Of a stretch of DNA of 64,000 nucleotides, positions 53,627 through 61,896 are shown in pieces; within the stretch, counting starts at the first letter, position 1, and each line of letters starts with the position of its first letter. The translations under genes and the position numbers were made by a program. Source of the DNA: Mariniphaga sp964559175 (lineage in GTDB: Bacteria; Bacteroidota; Bacteroidia; Bacteroidales; Prolixibacteraceae); contig CAZLGT010000013.1 of the NCBI GenBank assembly GCA_964559175.1, positions 1 to 64,000 on the forward strand. Direction: 5' to 3'. A model generated the notes under the pieces. It was not told the origin of the DNA. It ran no database searches and was given only the letters and a program-made list of their open reading frames with translations.

Positions 53627-53839
53627 TTAATTGGTAAGAAAGTCGAGGACATTTTTACCTCCACCCGATTTTCCTGTACGGTAGAGTTCTGTAAACCCGC
53701 AACGAGTGCAGGAAACGGCGGCAAAACTTCGATTCTGGATATTGAAGTAGCGTGTAAATCCAGCGCCTGTTGTTCTGATTTTATCAGCTTCTGCTTTTTT
53801 GTTGCCGCACTTTGGGCAAATATAAGTTTGTTTCATCAT
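53627..53839 (-). CDS. small zinc-ribbon protein
   Basis: A 70-aa protein (ATG at 53839; an upstream in-frame Met at 53893 lies in the Arc-like gene). Zn site CPKCGNKKAEADKI and CTRCGFTELYRTG, two CxxC pairs. It resembles small nucleic-acid-binding zinc-ribbon proteins of Bacteroidota. Two bases separate it from the Arc-like gene upstream; SPFH follows the same direction further upstream, suggesting one operon. Confidence 0.85.
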   Translation of the reverse strand: MMKQTYICPKCGNKKAEADKIRTTGAGFTRYFNIQNRSFAAVSCTRCGFTELYRTGKSGGGKNVLDFLTN

Positions 53840-53841
53840 TT

Positions 53842-53997
53842 CTATTTGGTTTTTAATCTTTTTGCATCTTTCAGTGCATTGTGGATTATCCATTCCAGTT
53901 GCCCGTTAATGCTCCTGAAATCGTCGGCAGCCCATTTTTCAACGGCTTTCATCATTTCCGGATCAATCCGCAATACAAATGATTTTTTCTTTGTCAT
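53842..53997 (-). CDS. 51-aa Arc-like (ribbon-helix-helix) protein
   Basis: A very short gene: ATG at 53997, TAG at 53842. The N-terminal strand KKKSFVLRIDPEMMKAVEKW and the following helix FRSINGQLEWIIHNALKDAKR match Arc/MetJ ribbon-helix-helix proteins (SxNxQxEW-type helix as in Arc). It is probably a DNA-binding dimer. It is translated between the SPFH and zinc-ribbon genes with a two-base gap to the latter. The size is easily missed by gene finders. Confidence 0.85.
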   Translation of the reverse strand: MTKKKSFVLRIDPEMMKAVEKWAADDFRSINGQLEWIIHNALKDAKRLKTK

Positions 53998-54045
53998 CTA
54001 ATTCAACCTCACTTTTTTTTATTATGCGATGACTGGACAAACAAG

Positions 54046-54894
54046 TTACTGATATAGCGACCCGGTATTTACTATCGGCGAAACATCTTTGTCGCCACAA
54101 AGTACTACCATTAAATTGCTTACCATGGTCGCTTTTTTATCGTCATCAAATTCAATAATTTCTTTTTTGCTCAGTTCGTCGAGGGCCATTTCTACCATAC
54201 TAACAGCGCCTTCTACAATTTTGAAACGGGCAGCCACAATGGCGGTTGCCTGCTGGCGTTTCAGCATAGCCTGGGCAATTTCCTGAGCGTAGGCAATATA
54301 GTTGATACGCGCTTCGATAACATGGATTCCGGCAATATCAAGGCGCTCTTTAATTTCGGCTTCAAGCTTGTCATTGACTTCTTCGGTACTTTCTCTGAGG
54401 GTAAGTTCAGCTTCTTCGTCTTCAAAATTATCGTACGGATACATGCCGGCCAGTTTACGAAGGGCCGCCTCGCTCTGAACCACTACAAAATGTTCGTATT
54501 CATCAACCCCAAAGGCTGCTTTATAGGTGTTCTCCACTTTCCATACCAATACAACCCCAATCATAATCGGGTTTCCCAGTTTGTCGTTCACTTTGATGGG
54601 TTCGCTGTCGAAATTGCGGGCCCGCAGAGAAATCTTTTTCCGAATAAAAAACGGATTTACCCAGTAAAAACCGTTGGTTTTAATGGTTCCCTTATAGGCG
54701 CCAAAAAGCACCATCACACAGCTTTGGTTGGGATCGACCACTGTAAAACCAGGAGCAATCAAAAAAAACAATGCGGTTAAAACTACAGAAGGAACAACCA
54801 TTCCGCGCATAAAACCAAAAACAATGAGTACTAAAAGAATCAATTCGATAAAAACGAACAGGTACCCTGACAATCCTGTATAATCTTTTTCCAT
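54046..54894 (-). CDS. SPFH/Band 7 membrane protein
   Basis: A 282-aa protein. One or two N-terminal membrane helices (about 10-29 and 32-50) are followed by an SPFH domain (PGFTVVDPNQSCVMVLFGAYKGTIK, TLRESTEEVNDKLEAEIKERLDIAGIHVIEARINYIAYAQEIAQAML). Family members form large membrane assemblies that control proteases or microdomains. It heads the locus with the Arc-like and zinc-ribbon genes, 48 bases upstream of the former. Confidence 0.92.
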   Translation of the reverse strand: MEKDYTGLSGYLFVFIELILLVLIVFGFMRGMVVPSVVLTALFFLIAPGFTVVDPNQSCVMVLFGAYKGTIKTNGFYWVNPFFIRKKISLRARNFDSEPIKVNDKLGNPIMIGVVLVWKVENTYKAAFGVDEYEHFVVVQSEAALRKLAGMYPYDNFEDEEAELTLRESTEEVNDKLEAEIKERLDIAGIHVIEARINYIAYAQEIAQAMLKRQQATAIVAARFKIVEGAVSMVEMALDELSKKEIIEFDDDKKATMVSNLMVVLCGDKDVSPIVNTGSLYQ

Positions 54895-54934
54895 GGTATT
54901 AAATTTTAGTTAAAATGATATTAAAATGATACCA

Positions 54935-54942
54935 CAAATGTA
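54935..54942 (-). promoter_or_regulatory. -7 box TACATTTG of the SPFH gene
   Basis: An exact TAnnTTTG match on the minus strand, 41 bases before the start. A -33 box is not evident. Confidence 0.45.
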
Positions 54943-54985
54943 AAAAACTTTTTGGAAAATACATTCGTCTTCAATATTTTTTTCC

Positions 54986-55012
54986 AAAAAAAAAGCGCCC
55001 TATCCGGACGCC
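54986..55012 (-). terminator. intrinsic terminator after the 77-aa gene
   Basis: On the minus strand GCGTCC-GGATA-GGGCGC (one G-T pair) is followed by nine T. It separates the small hypothetical gene from the SPFH locus. Confidence 0.85.
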
Positions 55013-55033
55013 TCTCTTTTGTTAGAAACTACG

Positions 55034-55267
55034 TTAATTTAAATTCATTTCCACGAAGCCCGCCGCCTTTGTTTCAATGGCATCATAAGCACGGGCAAAA
55101 TCCATAATTCTTCGGATTGTCTGTGCAGAAGGAACCGTAACCGATACTGCACTTTTCATTTCTTTGAGTTCATTGTCAGCAGAATCAACGTGAATTCCCG
55201 GATCCTGAACTGAGTTACAATTAAATTTTTTAATAATAAATAAGGTAGAATTTTTCATCATAGGCAT
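55034..55267 (-). CDS. small hypothetical protein
   Basis: A 77-aa protein (Met4 at 55258 is an alternative start). The C-terminal half SVTVPSAQTIRRIMDFARAYDAIETKAAGFVEMNLN looks like a small alpha/beta domain; no named family is recognised. It lies 60 bases after an ECF sigma gene and directly before a good terminator, which supports it being expressed. Confidence 0.6.
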   Translation of the reverse strand: MPMMKNSTLFIIKKFNCNSVQDPGIHVDSADNELKEMKSAVSVTVPSAQTIRRIMDFARAYDAIETKAAGFVEMNLN

Positions 55268-55326
55268 TCTTAAAAAAACATTTCATTGAGAACGCTTATT
55301 TCTACCCTATATTGTGTTAATAAAGG

Positions 55327-55920
55327 TTAAATGCGGGTCAGTATCAGGTTTTTCTGTTTAATGAGTTTTCGCAAATTTATGAGCGCATAACGCATTCGTC
55401 CGAGTGCCGTATTGATACTAACATCGGTTTGTTCGGCAATTTCCTTAAAACTGAGCCCCATGTAGTGGCGCATGTAAATCACTTGCTGCTGGTCTTCGGG
55501 TAACTCTTTTATCAACTCTTTTACCTCACTCAAAATTTGATCGGTAATAATTTGATCTTCGATGGTTGCTTCCGAAAACTTTTGAGAATTGAAGATGTCC
55601 ACTTCCATGCTGTCGTTTGAAACGGTGCCCTGAAGTTTTTCCTTCCTGAAATGATCGATAATCAGATTATGGGAAATTCGCAAAACCCAGGAAATAAACT
55701 TTCCATTTTCCACGTATTTGCCTCTTTTCAGGGAACGGATAACTTTAATGAAAGTTTCCTGGAAGATGTCTTCTGCCAGTTCCTGATTTTTCACAATGAG
55801 CAGGATATATGAATAAACCCTGCTTTTATGGCGGTGAATTAAAATTTCAAGTGAATTTTGATCACCTTCGATAAAACGTTGAACGAGCTCATTGTCGTTC
55901 AGTGTATTTGTACTGAACAT
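55327..55920 (-). CDS. ECF-type RNA polymerase sigma factor
   Basis: A 197-aa sigma factor. Region 2 has LVQRFIEGDQNSLEILIHRHKSRVYSY and AEDIFQETFIKVIRSLKRG. Region 4 has LPEDQQQVIYMRHYMGLSFKEIAEQTDVSINTALGRMRYALINLRK. There is no adjacent anti-sigma gene; the following small hypothetical gene is too short and soluble for a classical one. It diverges from uvrA. Confidence 0.95.
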   Translation of the reverse strand: MFSTNTLNDNELVQRFIEGDQNSLEILIHRHKSRVYSYILLIVKNQELAEDIFQETFIKVIRSLKRGKYVENGKFISWVLRISHNLIIDHFRKEKLQGTVSNDSMEVDIFNSQKFSEATIEDQIITDQILSEVKELIKELPEDQQQVIYMRHYMGLSFKEIAEQTDVSINTALGRMRYALINLRKLIKQKNLILTRI

Positions 55921-55977
55921 TACCTTCTATTTAATTGTAAACAAAAAGTAAATTTTATCGATAGGCGTCAATTTTAA

Positions 55978-56006
55978 GTTGAAGTAAAACTATTTATTTA
56001 ATTTTG
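55978..56006 (+). promoter_or_regulatory. candidate promoter of uvrA (GTTG-N17-TAATTTTG)
   Basis: The -7 box is an exact TAnnTTTG match 73 bases before the uvrA ATG; the -33 box is GTTG rather than TTTG. I see no LexA-type operator. Confidence 0.5.
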
Positions 56007-56079
56007 TACGGGTAAAAATGAAACATTTTCCTGAAATAAACAAGTTTTTTTAACAATTTTATACGAATCCCAAAAGGCC

Positions 56080-58884
56080 ATGCCTCAATTTATAAATGAA
56101 AAATGCATTGAAATAAAACATGCCAGGGTACACAACCTGAAAAGTGTTAGCTTAAAAATACCTCTGAATCAGTTTATTGTAGTCACAGGCGTTTCAGGAT
56201 CGGGCAAATCATCACTTGCTTTCGACACCCTTTTTGCCGAGGGGCAACGCAGATATGTTGAGAGCCTTTCTTCTTATGCGAGGCAGTTTTTGGGACGTAT
56301 TAACAAGCCCGAAGTCGATTTTATTAAAGGAATTCCGCCTGCCATTGCCATCGAACAAAAGGTCAATAATCGGAATCCTCGTTCAACCGTTGGCACTTCA
56401 ACCGAAATATACGACTACCTGAAACTGCTTTTTGCCCGTGTGGGAAATACCATTTCGCCGGTTTCCGGCCAGGAAGTTTCCCGTAACTCGATAACTGATG
56501 TAGTGGATTTTCTGCTGTCGTTTCCCGAAAAAACAAGAGCCATGATTCTTTCTCCGTTGAAGCCTAAAAACGGACGTACTCTTCTTCGCGAGGCAGAATT
56601 ATTAATGCAGCAAGGATTTTCGCGAATTGAACTAAAAAACGAAGTCAAACGGATTGATGAATTGCTCGAAGTCGGCGAAGAAAACTTTTGCAACGGAGAA
56701 TGCCATGTAATCATTGACCGCGTGGTTGTGCAAACCGACGAAGATACGCAAAGCCGGATGGCCGATTCGGTGCAAACCGCATTTTTTGAAGGACACGGAG
56801 AATGTGTTATCAAAATATTCAATGAAGATGAAGTTCTTGTTCGCAGATTTTCCAACCGGTTTGAATCCGATGGGATTGAGTTTGAAGAGCCAACGGTTCA
56901 TACATTCAGTTTCAACAATCCGGTGGGCGCCTGCCTAACCTGCGAAGGTTACGGAAAGGTAATCGGGATTGATGAAGACCTGGTTATTCCCAATAAATCG
57001 CTTTCGGTTTATCAGGATGCCATTGTGTGCTGGCGGGGTGAAAAAATGAGCAAATGGAAGGACCAGCTCATCTATTCTGCCGACCAGTTTGGTTTTCCCA
57101 TACACAAACCATACTACGAACTTTCGGAAAATCAAAAACAGTTGCTTTGGACCGGCAACAGCCATTTTAAAGGACTGAACCGTTTTTTCAAATATCTGGA
57201 AGAAAAAAGTTACAAAATTCAATATCGGGTTATGCTTTCGCGTTACCGCGGAAAAACCACCTGCCCCGAGTGCAAGGGAACCCGTCTGAAAAAAGAGGCC
57301 AGCTATGTAAAAGTGGCCGGCAAATCGATTCAGGAGTTGGTTTTAATGCCGGTTTCAGAATTGAAAACATTTTTTGAAGGGTTACAACTGAATGACCACG
57401 ACAGTGCAATTGCCAAACGCATCCTCATAGAAATAAAAAACCGGCTTATTTTTTTGTGTGATGTGGGATTGGGTTACCTCACTCTAAACCGTCTTTCATC
57501 AACCCTTTCTGGAGGAGAATCACAACGCATTAACCTCGCCACATCGCTGGGCAGCAGTTTGGTGGGTTCGCTTTACATTCTGGATGAACCCAGCATCGGC
57601 CTGCACTCACGCGATACGCAGCGGCTCATTAAAGTGTTAAGAAGATTGCAGAAAATCGGCAATACGGTTTTTGTGGTGGAACACGATGAGGAAATCATCC
57701 GGGCAGCCGATCAGGTTATTGATATCGGCCCTTTTGCAGGTCAGCACGGAGGTGAAGTGGTTTTTCAGGGAACGCATGAAGAGCTGGAGAAAAAACCGGA
57801 AAGCCTCACCACAAAATACCTCACCGGAGTTGAAAAAATTGAAGTACCCAAACAACGGCGCAAGTGGAGCAATTTTATTGAAATACTTGGTGCACGTGAA
57901 AACAACCTGAAAAACCTGACCGTCAAATTTCCGCTGAATACGCTTACGGTGGTTACCGGAGTCAGCGGTTCGGGCAAATCGTCGCTGGTATCCAAAATCC
58001 TGTTCCCGGCGCTAACCAAAATAATGGGCGGCTACGGCGAACGGACCGGCCACCACGATGCGGTGAAAGGCGATTTCAAAATGATTTCAGCTATAGAATT
58101 TATCGACCAGAATCCCATTGGCAAATCGTCGCGTTCAAACCCGGTAACCTATTTAAAAGCCTACGACGAAATTCGCAAATTATATTCCGAACAGCAGGCA
58201 TCTAAAGTTCAGGGTCTGAAACCGTCGCACTTTTCGTTTAACGTGGATGGAGGCCGTTGCGACGAGTGTCAGGGCGAAGGAACCATTAAAGTGGAAATGC
58301 AGTTTCTGGCCGATGTTTACCTGGTTTGCGAAAGCTGCGGCGGAAAGCGTTTTAAGGAAGATATTCTGGACGTGCAGTACAAGGGCAAAAACATCGACGA
58401 TATCTTAAATATGACGGTAAACGAAGCGGTGGAACTGTTTTTAGCAGGGAAGTCATCCACCGAAAAGAAAATTGTAAAAAAACTTCGGCCATTGCAGGAT
58501 GTCGGTTTGGGATATATAAAACTTGGACAGTCATCGAGCACCCTGTCAGGCGGCGAAAGCCAGCGCGTAAAACTGGCTTCATTCCTGGCACAGGAGAAAG
58601 ATTCCCCTACCCTTTTCATCTTTGATGAACCTACCACAGGGCTTCATTTTCATGACATAAAAAAACTACTTGATTCATTTTATGCACTTATCTCTCGCGG
58701 ACATTCCATTATCATCATCGAGCACAACCTGGAAATTATTAAATCGGCCGACTGGGTAATTGATTTGGGACCTGAAGGTGGTGACAAAGGTGGCGAACTG
58801 GTTTTTGCCGGCACTCCCGAAGAATTGACAAAACAGGAAAAATCGTTTACGGGAATGGCATTAAAAGAAAAATTGGTAATTTAA
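56080..58884 (+). CDS. uvrA: UvrA excinuclease ABC subunit A
   Basis: A 934-aa nucleotide-excision-repair ATPase. First Walker A GVSGSGKSSLAFDTLF and second GVSGSGKSSLVSKI; two LSGGESQR signatures; a UvrB-binding/insertion region; the zinc modules CLTCEGYGK, CPECKGTRL and CDECQGEGT...CESCGG. Length is typical. Bacteroidota often carry more than one uvrA, so this may be one of several copies. Confidence 0.96.
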   Translation: MPQFINEKCIEIKHARVHNLKSVSLKIPLNQFIVVTGVSGSGKSSLAFDTLFAEGQRRYVESLSSYARQFLGRINKPEVDFIKGIPPAIAIEQKVNNRNPRSTVGTSTEIYDYLKLLFARVGNTISPVSGQEVSRNSITDVVDFLLSFPEKTRAMILSPLKPKNGRTLLREAELLMQQGFSRIELKNEVKRIDELLEVGEENFCNGECHVIIDRVVVQTDEDTQSRMADSVQTAFFEGHGECVIKIFNEDEVLVRRFSNRFESDGIEFEEPTVHTFSFNNPVGACLTCEGYGKVIGIDEDLVIPNKSLSVYQDAIVCWRGEKMSKWKDQLIYSADQFGFPIHKPYYELSENQKQLLWTGNSHFKGLNRFFKYLEEKSYKIQYRVMLSRYRGKTTCPECKGTRLKKEASYVKVAGKSIQELVLMPVSELKTFFEGLQLNDHDSAIAKRILIEIKNRLIFLCDVGLGYLTLNRLSSTLSGGESQRINLATSLGSSLVGSLYILDEPSIGLHSRDTQRLIKVLRRLQKIGNTVFVVEHDEEIIRAADQVIDIGPFAGQHGGEVVFQGTHEELEKKPESLTTKYLTGVEKIEVPKQRRKWSNFIEILGARENNLKNLTVKFPLNTLTVVTGVSGSGKSSLVSKILFPALTKIMGGYGERTGHHDAVKGDFKMISAIEFIDQNPIGKSSRSNPVTYLKAYDEIRKLYSEQQASKVQGLKPSHFSFNVDGGRCDECQGEGTIKVEMQFLADVYLVCESCGGKRFKEDILDVQYKGKNIDDILNMTVNEAVELFLAGKSSTEKKIVKKLRPLQDVGLGYIKLGQSSSTLSGGESQRVKLASFLAQEKDSPTLFIFDEPTTGLHFHDIKKLLDSFYALISRGHSIIIIEHNLEIIKSADWVIDLGPEGGDKGGELVFAGTPEELTKQEKSFTGMALKEKLVI

Positions 58885-58908
58885 AGCCGTCAAAAAAAAA
58901 TTGAAACC

Positions 58909-59925
58909 ATGTACAACAAATTAATCAGTAACATCAAACCGCTGGGATTTATGTGGAACACCAGCGACCCGTTTTTATTTTGTGTCCATCATTTGGATAA
59001 TTATCCGAAAGGAAATGAACAGATGGGACCTGCTGCTTCGCTTGCAGGAAGAAACCTTGGACAGGATTTCACCACAAAAGATGGTTGGCGCATGTACCAC
59101 GGTGAAAAAATTCCCGGTTTTCCGGCGCACCCGCACCGCGGTTTTGAAACCGTAACTGTTGTGCTGAACGGTTTTGTGGACCATTCCGATTCGCACGGAG
59201 CTGCCGGAAGGTATGGAAATGGCGATGTGCAGTGGATGACCGCAGGAGCGGGCCTTCAACATGCCGAAATGTTTCCGCTGCTGAACAAAGACGATGAAAA
59301 CCCGCTTGAATTGTTTCAGATTTGGCTGAATCTGCCGCGTGCCAAAAAGTTTGCCGAACCGTTTTATACCATGCTTTGGGCAGAAGATATTCCGGTTGTA
59401 ACCGAAACCGACAGCGCCAACAAAAAAACTGAAATTACACTCATTGCCGGAAAACTGGGTGAAACAATAGCTCCACATCCGGCGCCTGACTCCTGGGCAA
59501 CAAATCCGGAAAACGAGGTGGGCATCTGGCTCATCAAAATGGAAGCGCACGCCAAATGGACAGTTCCAACGGCCTCCCCTGAAGTGAACCGGACACTTTA
59601 TTTTCACAAAGGCCCGGAACTCAAAATTGCCGGGATAAATATTCAGCCCAACAATTCTTTGGAAATGCTTGCCGACCAGCCGGTAATAATCGAAAACGGA
59701 AACAAAGATGCTTACATTCTTCTTTTGCAGGGTATGCCTATCAACGAACCGGTGGTTCAGCACGGTCCGTTTGTGATGAACAATTCAGATGAGATTCATC
59801 AGGCTTTTGCTGATTACCGCAAAACGCAATTCGGCGGCTGGCCCTGGGATCGGCACGACAATGTTCATCCGCGCGAAAAAGGCCGGTTTGCCCAATATGC
59901 AGATGGAAAAGAGGAAGTACCGTAG
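58909..59925 (+). CDS. pirin family protein
   Basis: A 338-aa bicupin. Metal-site residues are in HPHRGFETVT (two His) and GLQHAEMFP (His and Glu); HSDSHGAAG lies between. Pirins act as quercetin dioxygenase-like enzymes or redox-sensing cofactors; the role here is unknown. It starts 24 bases after uvrA in the same direction and is likely co-transcribed; a terminator follows. Confidence 0.92.
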   Translation: MYNKLISNIKPLGFMWNTSDPFLFCVHHLDNYPKGNEQMGPAASLAGRNLGQDFTTKDGWRMYHGEKIPGFPAHPHRGFETVTVVLNGFVDHSDSHGAAGRYGNGDVQWMTAGAGLQHAEMFPLLNKDDENPLELFQIWLNLPRAKKFAEPFYTMLWAEDIPVVTETDSANKKTEITLIAGKLGETIAPHPAPDSWATNPENEVGIWLIKMEAHAKWTVPTASPEVNRTLYFHKGPELKIAGINIQPNNSLEMLADQPVIIENGNKDAYILLLQGMPINEPVVQHGPFVMNNSDEIHQAFADYRKTQFGGWPWDRHDNVHPREKGRFAQYADGKEEVP

Positions 59926-59971
59926 CAAATGAATCATTTGCCTGTTTCTCCTTTTTAATTATTTTTGCGCC

Positions 59972-59998
59972 TGTCCCGTATTTTCGGGACATTTTTTT
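59972..59998 (+). terminator. intrinsic terminator after pirin
   Basis: TGTCCCG-TATTTT-CGGGACA followed by seven T, 46 bases past the pirin stop. A TATTTTTG promoter-like box directly precedes the hairpin (59960-59967). Confidence 0.9.
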
Positions 59999-60098
59999 AA
60001 GCTGAATCTATTGAAATTCAGAAGATAAAATTTTTAATTGTTTAGAAGTAAGTGGTAGCATGACTGCAAGTCATACCATCTCAAAAAAAATCATCATT

Positions 60099-61844
60099 AT
60101 GAAAACATATATTCGCATTGGTCTGATTCTGGTATTTCTGTCAGGGTTTTTCATTTCTCCTGTAAAAGCCTGTACCAATTTTCTGGTAACCAAAGGGGCT
60201 TCGGCTGACGGTTCAACCATGATTACCTACGCCGCCGATTCTCACATACGGTATGGCGAACTTTATTTCAGTCCGGCCGCTCACTGGCCAGAAGGCAGTA
60301 TGGTTACCATTTACGATCGCAGCACCGCCGAACCGCTGGGACAAATTCCACAGGTTCCTTACACTTACCAAACGGTTGGTTTTATGAACGAACACCAGGT
60401 TGCCATTGGCGAATCCACTTTTGGAGGTCGCAGCGAACTGGTGGACACCACCGGCCTGATGGACTATGCCGCACTTATGTTTCTGGCTACCCAGCGCGCC
60501 AAAACTGCCCGCGAAGCCATTAAAGTGATTGCAGAACTGATTGCAGAACACGGCTATGCCAGCTCGGGCGAGTCATTCTCTATTGGCGATCCCAACGAGG
60601 TGTGGATAATGGAACTGATTGGCAAAGGAACTGATTTGCATACTGATAGTCAAACAGGCGAACAGAACAACAAAAACAAAGGCGCCGTTTGGGTGGCCAT
60701 CCGCATTCCTGACGGTTACGTTTCGGCACATGCCAACCACGCCCGCATCACCACTTTCCCGAAAGAAGACGGAAAACGCAGCATCAGCAGCAAAAATCTG
60801 GAAAAAATTTTCGATACGAGCGTGGAAGTGGTTTATGCACACGATGTTGTTTCCTTTGCCCGCGAGAAGGGATATTTTGACGGGAAAGATGCCGAATTCA
60901 GTTTCAGCGATGTATATGCCCCGCTCGATTTTGGAGCCGCCCGATTTTGCGAACTGCGGGTTTGGAGCATGTTCAGTCAGGTTTCAGACGAAATGGATGA
61001 ATTTTGGGAATATGCAACAGGCGAAGATTTGAATGCAGAACGGATGCCCTTGTTCATCAAACCCAGCCGCAAACTAACACCGCAGGATTTAATGAGTTTT
61101 AAACGCGACTACCTGCAGGGCACAGAACTGGATATGTCACAGGATGCCGGCGCCGGCCCGTTTGGATTGCCCTATCGCTGGAGGGGCCTCACCTGGGAAC
61201 ACGACGGTCAGGAATATTTTAACGAACGTACCACAGTTACCCAGCAAACCGGCTTTTCTTTCATTGCGCAAATGCGAAACTGGCTGCCCGATCCCATAGG
61301 TGGAATCAACTGGTTTGGGGTGGACGATGCCGGAACAACTGTTTACGTACCATTCTACTGCGGAATTAACCGCGTGCCCGAAACCTGGGCAGAAGGTTAC
61401 GGCGACATTCTGGATTACAAAAACGATGCTGCCTTTTGGGTTTTTAACCGTGTAGCTCATTTTGCTTACCTTTTTTACAATCGCGTAATGCCTGATTTAC
61501 ACAAAGTTCAAAGCGAACTGGAAACCAAATTTGCGCAATACACACCTGGCGTCGATGCCGCAGCACTGAAACTTTGGGAAACAGACCAGCAACTGGCCCG
61601 GGAATTTTTGACCGATTATTCAGTAAGTATGGGAGAACAAACGGTTAAACGCTGGAAAGAGCTGGGTGAATTTCTGTTGGTGAAATACCTTGACGGCAAC
61701 CGCAAGCAGGAGGAAAACGGCAGGTTGCTGCGCAATCCGTGGGGATACCCGCAGCCTCCCTCCTTTCCCGGGTATCCTGATAAATGGAAAGAAGAAGTTA
61801 TCAGGGATAGCGGCGACCGGTTTGTATATCCCAAATCAGAATAA
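60099..61844 (+). CDS. C69-family dipeptidase (Ntn hydrolase)
   Basis: A 581-aa exported protein. From the ATG at 60099 the signal peptide ends at PVKA, immediately before Cys in CTNFLVTKGASADGS, the expected N-terminal nucleophile of C69 dipeptidases once the leader is removed. Further family blocks are GSFIGD-like SFSIGDPNEVWIMELIG and ANHARITTFP. It cleaves dipeptides in characterised relatives (PepD). The next gene encodes an AbgT-type transporter 52 bases downstream, which suggests peptide or p-aminobenzoyl-glutamate salvage. Confidence 0.93.
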   Translation: MKTYIRIGLILVFLSGFFISPVKACTNFLVTKGASADGSTMITYAADSHIRYGELYFSPAAHWPEGSMVTIYDRSTAEPLGQIPQVPYTYQTVGFMNEHQVAIGESTFGGRSELVDTTGLMDYAALMFLATQRAKTAREAIKVIAELIAEHGYASSGESFSIGDPNEVWIMELIGKGTDLHTDSQTGEQNNKNKGAVWVAIRIPDGYVSAHANHARITTFPKEDGKRSISSKNLEKIFDTSVEVVYAHDVVSFAREKGYFDGKDAEFSFSDVYAPLDFGAARFCELRVWSMFSQVSDEMDEFWEYATGEDLNAERMPLFIKPSRKLTPQDLMSFKRDYLQGTELDMSQDAGAGPFGLPYRWRGLTWEHDGQEYFNERTTVTQQTGFSFIAQMRNWLPDPIGGINWFGVDDAGTTVYVPFYCGINRVPETWAEGYGDILDYKNDAAFWVFNRVAHFAYLFYNRVMPDLHKVQSELETKFAQYTPGVDAAALKLWETDQQLAREFLTDYSVSMGEQTVKRWKELGEFLLVKYLDGNRKQEENGRLLRNPWGYPQPPSFPGYPDKWKEEVIRDSGDRFVYPKSE

Positions 61845-61896
61845 AAGAGAGCCTGAGAAGGTGTGAGGGTGAGAAAATGAGACAGAAAAAGAAACT

